Assembly: GCA_030522415.1 (NCBI GenBank)
Contig: CM060106.1
Span: 61,422,533 to 61,486,532 of the forward strand
DNA length: 64,000 nt
Reading direction: 5' to 3'
Origin: Channallabes apus
Lineage: Eukaryota > Chordata > Actinopteri > Siluriformes > Clariidae
In this document: positions 29,380-40,515 of the stretch, one piece after another
Layout: the number at the start of each line of letters is the position of its first letter
How positions within the stretch are numbered: position 1 is the first letter of the stretch
Made by a program: the position numbers and the translations under genes
The notes under the pieces: generated by a model
What the model saw: the letters and a program-made list of their open reading frames with translations, nothing else
Databases searched by the model: none
What the model was told of the DNA's origin: nothing

Positions 29380-30944
29380 CAGTGGCTTGCAAAAGTATTC
29401 GGCCCCCTTGAACTTTTCCACATTTTGTCACATTACAGCCACAAACATGAATCAATTTTATTGGAATTCCACGTGAAAGACCAACACAAAGTGGTGTAGA
29501 CGTGAGAAGTGGAACAAAAATCATACATGATTCCAAACATTTTTTACAAATAAATAACTGCAAAGTGGGGTGTGTGTAATTATTCAGCCCCTTTTGGTCT
29601 GAGTGCAGTCAGTTGCCCATAGACATTGCCTGATGAGTGCTAATGACTAAATAGAGTGCACCTGTGTGTAATCTAATGTCAGTACAAATACAGCTGCTCT
29701 GTGACGGCCTCAGAGGTTGTCTAAGAGAATATCGGGAGCAACAACACCATGAAGTCCAAAGAACACACCAGACAGGTCAGGGATAAAGTTATTGAGAAAT
29801 TTAAAGCAGGCTTAGGCTACACAAAGATTTCCAAAGCCTTGAACATCCCACGGAGCCACTGTTCAAGCGATCATTCAGAAATGGAAGGAGTATGGCACAA
29901 CTGTAAACCTACCAAGACAAGGCCGTCCACCTAAACTCACAGGCCGAACAAGGAGAGCGCTGATCAGAAATGCAGCCAAGAGGCCCATGGTGACTCTGGA
30001 CGAGCTGCAGAGATCTACAGCTCAGGTGGGGGAATCTGTCCATAGGACAACTATTAGTCGTGCACTGCACAAAGTTGGCCTTTATGGAAGAGTGGCAAGA
30101 AGAAAGCCATTGTTAACAGAAAACCATAAGAAGTCCCGTTTGCACAGCAAACATGTGGAAGAAGGTGCTCTGGTCAGATGAGACCAAAATTGAACTTTTT
30201 GGCCAAAATGCAAAACGCTATGTGTGGCGGAAAACTAACACTGCACATCACTCTGAACACACCATCCCCACTGTCAAATATGGTGGTGGCAGCATCATGC
30301 TCTGGGGTGCTTCTCTTCAGCAGGGACAGGGAAGCTGGTCAGAGTTGAAGAAAAAAACAGGGCAATCTTGGAAGAAAACCTCTTAGAGTCTGCAAAAGAC
30401 TTGAGACTGGGGCGGAGGTTCACCTTCCAGCAGGACAACGACCCTAAACATAAAGCCAGGGCAACAATGGAATGGTTTAAAACAAAACATAGCCATGTGT
30501 TAGAATGGCCCAGTCAAAGTCCAGATCTAAATCCAATCGAGAATCTGTGGCAAGATCTGAAAACTGCTGTTCACAAACGCTGTCCATCTAATCTGACTGA
30601 GCTGGAGCTGTTTTGTAAAGAAGAATGGGCAACGATTTCAGTCTCTAGATGTGCAAAGCTGGTAGAGACACACCCTAAAAGACTGGCAGCTGGAATTGCA
30701 GCAAAAGGTGGTTCTACAAAGTATTGACTCAGGGGGCTGAATAATTACGCACACCCCACTTTGCAGTTATTTATTTGTAAAAAATGTTTGGAATCATGTA
30801 TGATGTTCGTTCCACTTCTCACGTGTACACCACTTTGTATTGGTCTTTCACCTGGAATTCCAATAACATTGATTCATGTTTGTGGCTGTAATGTGACAAA
30901 ATGTGGAAAAGTTCAAGGGGGCCGAATACTTTTGCAAGCCACTG
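29380..30944 (+). mobile_element. Tc1-like transposon, complete ends, broken transposase
   Basis: Starts CAGTGGCTTGCAAAAGTATT and ends with its inverse, flanked by TA on both sides. The interior codes for a DDE transposase in pieces. Confidence 0.92.
29749..30727 (+). pseudogene. Tc1-like DDE transposase, frameshifted
   Basis: Starts at ATG (MKSKEHTRQVRDKV), with a helix-turn-helix region (GYTKISKALNIPRS), a second DNA-binding region (RTTISRALHKVGL) and DDE catalytic motifs (LWSDETKIELFG, FQQDNDPKHKAR, SPDLNPIENLW). Frame breaks occur near 29865, 30130-30150 and 30315-30370, so no full protein of about 340 residues can be made. Confidence 0.88.
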
Positions 30945-31002
30945 TATATTCTTTATTGTATAATAATGAGATGAATGAATGATGAATGAAATGTCACTGG
31001 AG

Positions 31003-33000
31003 AACCCACGGGGTCAAATTTGACGGCTGTTAATTGCTGCTACTCAAAATAAACAAACAAAAAAAATTTTTTTAATTTCACTTCAAAAGGCGATAGTGCC
31101 ACTTCTGGCCCCGGTATAGACTCACCTATTGGGTGAATATTGAACTGACACAAGCCAGAGTGGTAGTGACAGGATGGCTGACCACATGTTGTTGTTTTGC
31201 GCTGGAAACCTACCCTAACAAAATTGTCTTCTCAGAAAACCAGAGGTTGGTAAAATTGTGTATTTTTTGTTAATGTATTTAGTATTAGCCTGCAGAATGC
31301 CTAGAAGTACATCTTATATAATGTTTGGATAAATTAGCCACTCTGAGCTAGTTCAAAATACAATAGAGCAATTTTTTGTAGATGGAGAATGGTGACAATC
31401 CTATATTTGACTAAAGCTTTGAAATAAATAAGTTTGTATAATATATTTTACTAAGTTACCTAGGTAGTACAGGGCCAGGGACTAATAAATACCAATGATC
31501 TTTTCAGGGAGAACGGCTGCTTCCTTTTCAGGACAGGGAAAGAAACAGAGACACTTTACTGTAAGACAAGTATTGGAGCAACTTGAAGCTGATGATGGTG
31601 ACTTTGGCCCTGAAGTGGACAGTGATAACGATTCAGATGAATTATTTGAACCTCATGAAAGTGATGGTGGTGAATCTTCTGCCCAAGACATGACTTGTCC
31701 AGTGATGAAGCTGCGCCAGTAGCTGAGACTGCTAGCCAACAGATGAAGCCAAATCGTGCTGCAACAACCTACAAATGGCGAAAGAAAGGCTATGAGTTGC
31801 CGAATGTGAACTTTCAAGGTGAACAGGTAGAGTCTTACCAGGATGCCGAGACACACACGCCACTAGTTTATTTTCGACGCTTTGTTTCCCTTGATATGTT
31901 GGAAAATATTGTTGAACATACCAATCGACACAGTGTTCAAAAGAATGGGAAATGTGTAGACACTTCAGTAAAGGAGATAGAACAAGTTCTTGGAATGTAT
32001 TTCAGGATGGGATTAGTGCAAATGTCTGGAGTTCGTTATGGGCCTGTGGCAGACGTTATGAGTCGCAACCGATTCACCCTGCTACTCTCCGTCATCCATT
32101 TTGTAGACAACGAAATGGCCAGAAGAAAAAAAGGATCGAGTTTGGAAACTGAGAGCATTTTTGGATTCTTTTCGGGGAGACGATGCCTGACTATAGCTCC
32201 TCGCCAAAAACAGTCAATTGATGAGATGATGGTGCCGTACAAAGGGAAATTTGGTGGCATTAGGCAGTACATCAAAGGGAAGCCACATCTGTGGGGATTG
32301 AAAAGTGTGGGGGCGCTGCTGTGTCTCTGGCCTCCTGCATGACTTTGACATGTACCAGGGAAAAGGTGGTGGCAATGAACAAAAAGGGAAGAGTCAGTTG
32401 GGAGTTGGTGGAGATATTGTGATAAAGCTCTGCGAGTCACTTGCAGAAAAAGTACATTTCCTGGTTTTCGCTGACAATTTCTTCACTTCGATGCCCCTCA
32501 TTGAGAAATTATTGGCAAAGGGAATCTGACATACGGTTTTTACACACGGTTCCTGTGTAGTAAAGTGCAACCTGATTACAGACAAAGACCTGTCCAAAAA
32601 AGGCCGTGGATCCTATGATTATCCAACACCAACTCTGTTTGTTTGAAATGGCAAGACACAAAAGCAGTCAGTTTGATGTCATCGTATGCTGGACCAGAGC
32701 CTTTGGGCAAAGCTCGGCGCTGGGACAAGTCTAAAAAAGAGGACACCAACATTGATCAGCCAAACATCATCAAGGAGAACAATGCTTCAATGGGTGGAGT
32801 TGATATGCTGGATGCGCATCTTACACGCTGTAAATTTCCCATCAGGACCCGTCGTTGGTATACGATACTTTTCTGGCAGAGAAATCTTTTTATTTTTTGA
32901 TTATTTTAACAAGAGCAGGAATCACAAAGCTGTTAAATATTGTGTGAATTGTTTCTATGAGTCAGTGTTAAAAATCACAAATGACTAAATCTAAAATCAC
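31003..33000 (+). mobile_element. Decayed piggyBac-family element
   Basis: Transposase pieces lie in different frames from 31495 to 32900. A possible left end lies near 31003-31025 (CCCACGGGGTCAAATTTGAC), the usual kind of piggyBac terminus. The right end was not found, so the limits are approximate. Confidence 0.6.
31495..32900 (+). pseudogene. piggyBac transposase (PGBD-like), frameshifted
   Basis: Acidic N-terminal part (EADDGDFGPEVDSDNDSDE), then the catalytic core with RNRFTLLLSVIHFVDN, QSIDEMMVPYKGKFG, FLVFADNFFTS and GGVDMLDAHLTRC, all piggyBac signatures including catalytic Asp residues. Frames change near 31690, 32300 and 32530-32640, and the C-terminal Cys-rich finger was not seen. 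It is a dead transposase rather than a domesticated gene. Confidence 0.85.
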
Positions 33001-33886
33001 AATTGGTTTGGTAGGATTTAGCGAAATCTCCCACAGCCGCGGCTCCAGGACTCGACACGGGCCGACTGGGCCACTGGGTTTGTGGCCATGGACACGGGCC
33101 GTCAGTCAATGTGTTCTTACTGGAGCTTTAATATACAGTAAACTCATGTGCTTCTGTACCGAGTCACTCAACTCAAACTCCACAAATATGGGGAAAAAAT
33201 ACACGTAACACAATTATTCAATGGTTCTGTATGTATTTATTTATCTCTCTTCAAACAAAAGCACTATATAGACACAAAGCACCAAGCTGAAGATGAACAA
33301 TGTCAGGATTATGTATTTATCTATTTTGTAACAATCAAAAGGTTGGAAGTGATGCTATGAAAATGATGACGTGATAAATTACAAACGGTAGAGTAGTTTA
33401 ACACTTTTGTTCAGTTTTATTAATCTGCTAAGTTTTTAATATCGATTATATATTTAAAGGATTTATTTCTGTTTGTTTATCTTTCTTTAAACAAAATCAC
33501 TAAGCTAAAGATTTAAAATGTCAAGAATTTTATGTATTTAAGTTTTTTTTTCTTTTAAATCACCTGTAACCACTAAAAACGTTTACAATATGAAGTGATG
33601 ACGTACAAATGGTACAAAGTAATTTAACACTTTCAGTTTTATTAATCTGCTAAGTTTTTAATATCTGTTATATATTTAAAGGATTTATTTATTTCTGTTT
33701 GTGTATCTATATTTAAACAAAATCACTAAGCTGAAGATTTACAATGTCAAGATTTTTATGTATTTTCACGTTTTTGTTTTTTTTTTCTTTTAAAATCACC
33801 TGTACGACTCAAAACGTTTACAATATGAAGTGATAACGTACAAATGGTACAAAGTAATTAAAAATTTTTGTTTAGTTTTATTAATT

Positions 33887-34013
33887 ATTCATTTATTCAT
33901 TCATCTTCTATACCGCTTTATCCTGTATTTAGGGTCGCGGTGGCGGAGCCTATCCCAGGAGACTCAGGGCACGAGGCGGGGCACACCCTGTACAGCGTGC
34001 CACTCCATCGCAG

Positions 34014-34050
<37 letters not shown>

Positions 34051-34227
34051 CGGTCAATTTGGGAACGCCAATTAGCCTAATCTGCATGCCTTTGGACTGT
34101 GGGAGGAAACCGGAGAACCCGGAGGAAACCCACCAAGCACGGGGAGAGAACATGCACACAGAGACGGGAATCGAACCCGGACCCTGGAGGTGCGAGGCGA
34201 CTAACCACTACACCACCGCGCCGCCAT
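33887..34227 (-). mobile_element. tRNA-derived SINE inside tandem array, copy A
   Basis: Same family as 23534-23918: minus-strand GGCGGCGCGGTGGTGTAGTG head, B-box, core and 'cctgggataggctccg'. Flanked by 'gttttattaat' and 'atgttttattcatc' of the array unit. Confidence 0.8.
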
Positions 34228-34726
34228 GTTTTATTCATCTGCTAGTATTTAATATCTATTTATTTTCTTGTAAGCTTTAAACCTATATTTAAAGGGTTTA
34301 TTTATTTATCTATCTTTAAGCAAAAGCACTGAGCTGAAGTTTAACAATTTCAAGAATTTTATGTATTTTCAAATTTTTTTGTTTTTTTTTTCTTTTAAAT
34401 CACCTGTACGACTCAAAACGTTTCACTATGAAGTGATAACGTACAAATGGTACAAAGTAATTTAAAACTTTTGTTCAGTTTTATTAATCTGCTAAGTTTT
34501 TAATTTCTGTTATATATTTAAAGGATTTATTTATTTCTGTTTGTGTATCTATATTTAAACAAAATCACTAAGCTGAAGATTTACAATGTCAAGATTATGT
34601 ATTTTCACGTTTTTGTTTTTTTTTTCTTTTAAATCACCTGTACGACTCAAAACGTTTACAATATGAAGTGATAACGTACAAATGGTACAAAGTAATTTAA
34701 AATTTTTGTTTAGTTTTATTAATCTT

Positions 34727-34949
34727 TCATTCATTTCTTTCATCTTCTATACCGCTTTATCCTGTATAGACTCGGGGCACGAGGCGGGGTACACCCTGGA
34801 CAGCGTGCCAATCCATCGCAGAGCACACACACACACACACACACACACACTATGGTCAATTAGCCTAAACTCCATGCACACAGAGACGGGAATCGAACCC
34901 GGACCCTGGAGGTGCGAGGCGACTAACCACTACACCACCGCGCCGCCAT
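34727..34949 (-). mobile_element. tRNA-derived SINE inside tandem array, copy B (internally deleted)
   Basis: Has the same junctions with the array unit as copy A but lacks part of the core ('ggaggaaaccggag' and neighbours). It therefore appears to be a duplicate of copy A rather than a separate insertion. Confidence 0.8.
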
Positions 34950-35140
34950 GTTTTATTCATCTGCTAGTATTTAATTTCTGTTATATATTTAAAGGGTATA
35001 TATATTTATTTATTTATTTGTTTAGTTTATTTGGTTATCTATCTTCAGCACTATCCAGCACAAAGCACCAAGCTGAAGATTTACAATGTCAAGATTTTGT
35101 ATCTTCTTTTTTGACATATTTTGTTTGATTCTGTGTGACT

Positions 35141-38100
35141 CTATACGAGCTGGAAACAGCCCAGAGCTGCAATCAAACACATCAGGATGAACGTGAAGCT
35201 GACCCCTAGGGTTGCAGCACCAGAGCTGCTGGGTGGAGGATCAGAGCTGGGTGGAGGATCAGAGCTGGGTGGAGGATCAGAGCTGGGTGGAGGATCAGAG
35301 CTGGGTATACCCCCATCGTACACTAGTCTCCCATGAAGAGGCTGAACCGGTCTATAGGTCTTCACCAGGGTGTTGGTGTCGTCATACTTCACGTTGTAGA
35401 ATTCATCAATCTGTACAAGACAACAGAAATACAGAAATACAAATAGTTTCCAATGACAGACAATTCTTTTAGGCTACAGGTACACAGCATCACATAACCA
35501 GCTCGTTAAAATGACTGGACTCACTTGGGTTTGACTAAGTTTAATAAGATCCTTCAACACGATCCAGATCGCTGGCTGACAGCCAGGTTTGGTCACAGAC
35601 CCTTCATAGTAATAGTAGTTCTTCAGGTCCACAGTAAGGATCAACTTATTCAGGATGATGTTTACGGACGTCTCTGTGGCTGGACAAAGAAATAAAAAAT
35701 AACGTATCATCATAAGTTACTCAGACATAACGCTCCATCACTTTTTGTCACTAGATGATTTCATGTCTAATAGTAAAATTATATCACAGAGAGTGAAAGT
35801 ACATTTTCTTTTCCTTTTTGTGAAGCTGCTTTGAGACAATGACGGTTGATAAAAGTGCTATAGAAATAAAACGGAATTGAAAACACGTGTATCCTGGCAC
35901 ATTTACTGCAGGAAATCATGCAGATATACTGTAGGTCAAGAGGCTTTAGATATTAAATGATGATTAAAGGATTAAAGCATGTGTACAGATGTTCCTACTG
36001 AAGTGACAGAAGTATACAATACTTTGCTAAAAGTCTTGAGCCAGCCTGCATTTCTCTGTATTTTGCTTCCACATATCCAGGCGTTCTTGTATTTTATTAA
36101 GGTGACCTTGAGGAATAATTCTCCAGGCTTTGTGGAGGACGTTTCTTTGCCTCTTTTTGGACAGGCTGTTGTCTCACATCTTCAATCAGAGACACACAGC
36201 GACCTTTGAAACATTGAAATATTAAAATCATCTGCGGCGTGAACGAGCGAGAACCAGGTGCAGATGATGACAGATGATCAGGCCGATGATCAGTTTACTG
36301 CTGATGCTGAATGCTGAGTGCTTGGAACAGACGAGAGGGGAAATGAGGTCGCTGCTTTAAATTAGACCTTTAGGCACTTTGCAGCCGGTCACAGTAAAAC
36401 ATTTCCTCCAATTTCTTTATTTTAATCTTTAATCTAATCATTTAGAGGTGGTTCTGCACTGTGTGTGTTTATGGTCATATATCACTTTATTCATGATGTT
36501 CTTGTTCGGTAGCTGCAGTAAGTCGCAGATATTAAAGCTGCCTCATAGGATCGATAACGTGACGTCTACTTAATGTCATTCGAACTATGATATTATTGAA
36601 TAATTACTCACATCTTTCTATTCTCAATCTGCCTATTAGCAGCCTAGAACTACTTAGTACAGTCTTTTAGTTAACTCTATGTTTGTTTCATCAATAAATA
36701 TAGCAGAAAACAACTATTGTACATGTAGAGGACAAGAGGCCAGTCTGGAGGCTCAAACTGTTACGTCATGAATAAATATAACCCAAAGTTTAGGGAAAGC
36801 AAGTGTCACATTGAAACAGGCCTACCTGTTGGGTCTGCCACCGCTGTCACAGCGTTAATCAAATCAGCGTACTCCGTGTTATCTTCAGTCCCCGCCTGGA
36901 ATAAGAAATTCCAAAAATAATTTAAATCAAGTTAAAATTAAACATGTAATTGAACACCACCAATTCTGTCAAGAACAGTAATCAGGTATTTAACCAAAGT
37001 TCTGCCAGAGGCATGTTGATGCTACCAAAAGTGTTTGCTAAAGGTGAAACTAGCTGAGGCACATTCGTCCAGATATCAGATCTGCTGTATATTTATATAT
37101 TACAGACTTTGTGTTAATGGAGTTCAATCCTCCAGGACATTTCTAGAAAGGTGTATTCGGGTCAAATGTTCTGGACGCTGATTCTGGCCCAAAGCAACAC
37201 TAAGACATTTATGTAGTTTCCCCATTACATGCTCAGCTGTGGGTGTGTGATGGTTAATTATTATATGATAGAAATAATGATGTTTAAACAAGAAATAATT
37301 TACAGTAAAACGGCTTAAAATTACAGCAGACCATGAAAAGCAAACCTCAATCAAAAAGGCCAAAATTGCCACTCCAGTTGGGTCGTCCTGTGCGTCTTCT
37401 ATCTTGGTGTATTTGTCCTTTAAATGCAGGACTTGTATCTGAGAAAAAGAGAGAGAGATTACAAATCTACAGTCCCAGTCAAAAGTTTGGACACACCATC
37501 TGATTCAATGTGTTTTCTGATTTATTTCCTACATCATATATAACATTAATGGAGATTTCATAAAACTATGAATTATGGAATTAAATAATAAAAAAACAAC
37601 GACAGTCAGTCGCTATTTTAAGACATGAAAATAAGTTGTTCTGGAATCGTTCTGGCAAGAACAATATCGTCAAATGCATTTGCAGAACCCATAAAGCACC
37701 ATGAGATTACTGTCTACATGAGGACAGTTTAGAGCGGTTATGAAGTCTTTACAGAGCAGAAGTAGCGGACACGTCTCAATAAACTCTTCAAAGCAGATTA
37801 CTGCTTATTTTACACGCCTTCAGTATTGTTTTTCTATGTAGAGAGAAATAAATATCAGGAACGACCATGAGATTAGAGGGGGTGTCCAAACTTTTGACTG
37901 GTAGTGTGAGTGTGTGTTTAGATTAGACTTTATTGTCATTGTGTAAACTACACGCCTGTGAAATTCAGTTAGCATCTAACCAGAAGTGCACAAGTGGCCA
38001 CTCGACAATAAATAACAGTGTGTTAAATGTGTGTGTGGGGCCACATGTAAAGGGGTGATAATATATGAAAACATGGACGTAATTATAAACAACCACAACA

Positions 38101-40475
38101 GTCAGTTATTATTGTAGGACCCGAAGCTCAGCTGTTGTGGAAGAGCTGTTCTGATATCGACGTTATATAGAACTAACATGCAGCTACGCTGGGGTAAATA
38201 AAACAGACCACATGTCAACAAATCTAATTCTAATACTTTATACTCACTACAGTCGGCTATTCGCTACCAGTACAACGTGCACGTATTGTGTGTTCATCTT
38301 AAATAGTGAACAAGACACCAGATATAATCTTAGATAGTCATTAAACCCACATCACACACTTTCAAAACCTGGGATCTCACTGCATTTCTCATGGGAAATG
38401 TCGATTCACATCAATACACACTGCATTCCACTTGATCAACAAACATCTACATATATCAGTTTATCAGATAATCAGGTTTATTATGACTGTCAGTGTGCCA
38501 AAAGGAATCGTGACTGTACCTCCATTTGATACTGTGTATCATTAATGATGTGCTCAGACCCTGGGTTATCACTGTCGCCCCAGTGGAAATCGATCCTCAC
38601 AGCCGTGTAATTGTATGGAATCTCTGCCCAGGTCAATGTGGCCTCAGGGGCACCAGGAGGGATTTCCAGTGAAACTGCAATGAAATAATGAAGGTGTTAA
38701 AATAGATCGGCACTTCCTTAAAGGGAACAAACACTGTGTAATGTAGTGAAAGTGACAGAGGAAGGAAGGAATTCTGAAACAGAACAGTGGCCTCCAGCCA
38801 ATGAGCTGTGGAGCCCAACTGAGCCACGATCATCAGGTACTGGCACACAGAAACAATTACAAATATATCTTTTACTTTCATTTCCATTTGATTGACTTTA
38901 GGAGTCTGCAGAGTGTGTTATTTAGAAAAATAATCAGAGAGAAACAGATGACATCTCGGTTTTGATGGCTGATAAAATGAATCTAATGTTACAAGCTAAC
39001 GCTAGCTAAAAGACAAATGTCTCTAGAGATCCTCTTTGAAAAAGGGAAAATGATGAGACAGCAGATAAGACTTTAAGACAAAAAAGACAGCTGCATAAAA
39101 ACACACACATGTCAAGAATCGTCCTGAAGTTAGGGGTTTATCACAACAGGTGATTGACCGAGGTGCACCAAGGCCGCGCTATAGAACAGATATGGCCTTC
39201 AAATACGTAGAATAAATAATAATATCAAAGCAGAATATCCACAAAATCAATCTCAGGATGTTTTCAACAGAAATCTGATTACGAAGCAGACGACGTAGGG
39301 AATAAATACACTTTGGGTGTCACTTCCCCCCCTCACTCTTAGATGGGATGGAAACAAGCTCGAGGCTCACACTGATTCTGTGTTATGGTGCAGTATGTAG
39401 TATTTATATTATACATCTTATTATGCTTTCTTACATACAACTGGTCCGTGGTGCAGAAACAGTTGGAGGCCACTGAAGACACAGAGTCCAAACTAAAGGT
39501 TATAAAGACATTTTAGACGCCTAGACAGCTGCATGTGACCTAAACACTCCTTTGGATGGTGTTGTTGAAGGGAAACAAGCTCGAGGCTCACACTGATTCT
39601 GCGTCATGGTATGTCGTGTATTAATTATGCTTTGTCACATGTGTAACACGTCTGTAAGTGTAAAGTTTACAGACACATTTTTAGCCTTCTAAGGAACTGT
39701 AGGTGATGTAGAAAAGTGTTGTGCTGTACAATCCTTACATGAACTGTGCTGAAGAAGGACTTCTGATTACAAGTCCTGCTTCTCTCGGACCTTTGCATAT
39801 TATTGCCTGTCTTTAATCAAAGACTGCAGTTACTTCCTGGACTGGAGAAATTAGAGAACCCAGAGAACACTTATACGGGTGAGGAAGTGACACAGCTGAC
39901 CGAGTTTCCCTTTCAGACCCTCTACACACCTGTCAATCTCAGCAGTGCCACTGGGTAAATATTACTATAAGCTACATGACGTGTACAGTAAGTTACAAGA
40001 TTACCAGTTTTTTTATCGTTCTTCATCTTCATGGTCTGTTGCACGTCATAGCCGGTGAATTTTAATTCGGTCAGTGTGGGCGGCGTTTGAGTTTCACTGG
40101 TCATTATGTTGATGGGAGATTGTTTGGCACCACAACATGTCACATTCACCCAGTTCCATTTGTCTGGGACTGAACACAACAGAGATTTGAACAGGATTAG
40201 AATAAAATTTATCTGAAAAAAAACTGTACAAAACTACTGAAGGCAAAAATCTTCTGCTGTGATCATTTATTATTACCTTTGCATTTCTCGGTGACGTCCG
40301 TCTGGGAGTCGTAGCACCAGTCTGGAGGATCTGCATCAAAAAAAAGCATCATCTCATATTTATGGGCGTCAGCACAGTGGATTAGAGGTCAGCACTGTCG
40401 CCCTGCTTACTGGGTTTCTTCCCAAAGACATGCAGGTTAGGCTAAGTGGTATTCCCAAAGTGTGTGTGTGTGTGC

Positions 40476-40515
<40 letters not shown>

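Larger units (their letters stand above)
33250..35130. repeat. Six-unit tandem array, about 215-260 bp per unit
   Basis: The marker 'aagctgaagatttacaatgt' recurs with small changes near 33282, 33496, 33724, 34327, 34566 and 35065. Units also share 'cttttaaatcacctgtacga' and 'tttattaatctgctaag'. Two longer intervals are explained by SINEs inserted at the same place in the unit. Confidence 0.85.

Noticed and set aside
29749..30727. A functional Tc1 transposase
   Set aside because: At least three frame breaks separate the DNA-binding and catalytic parts.
31495..32900. A domesticated PGBD gene
   Set aside because: Several frameshifts, no introns and no intact frame; it looks like a dead transposon.
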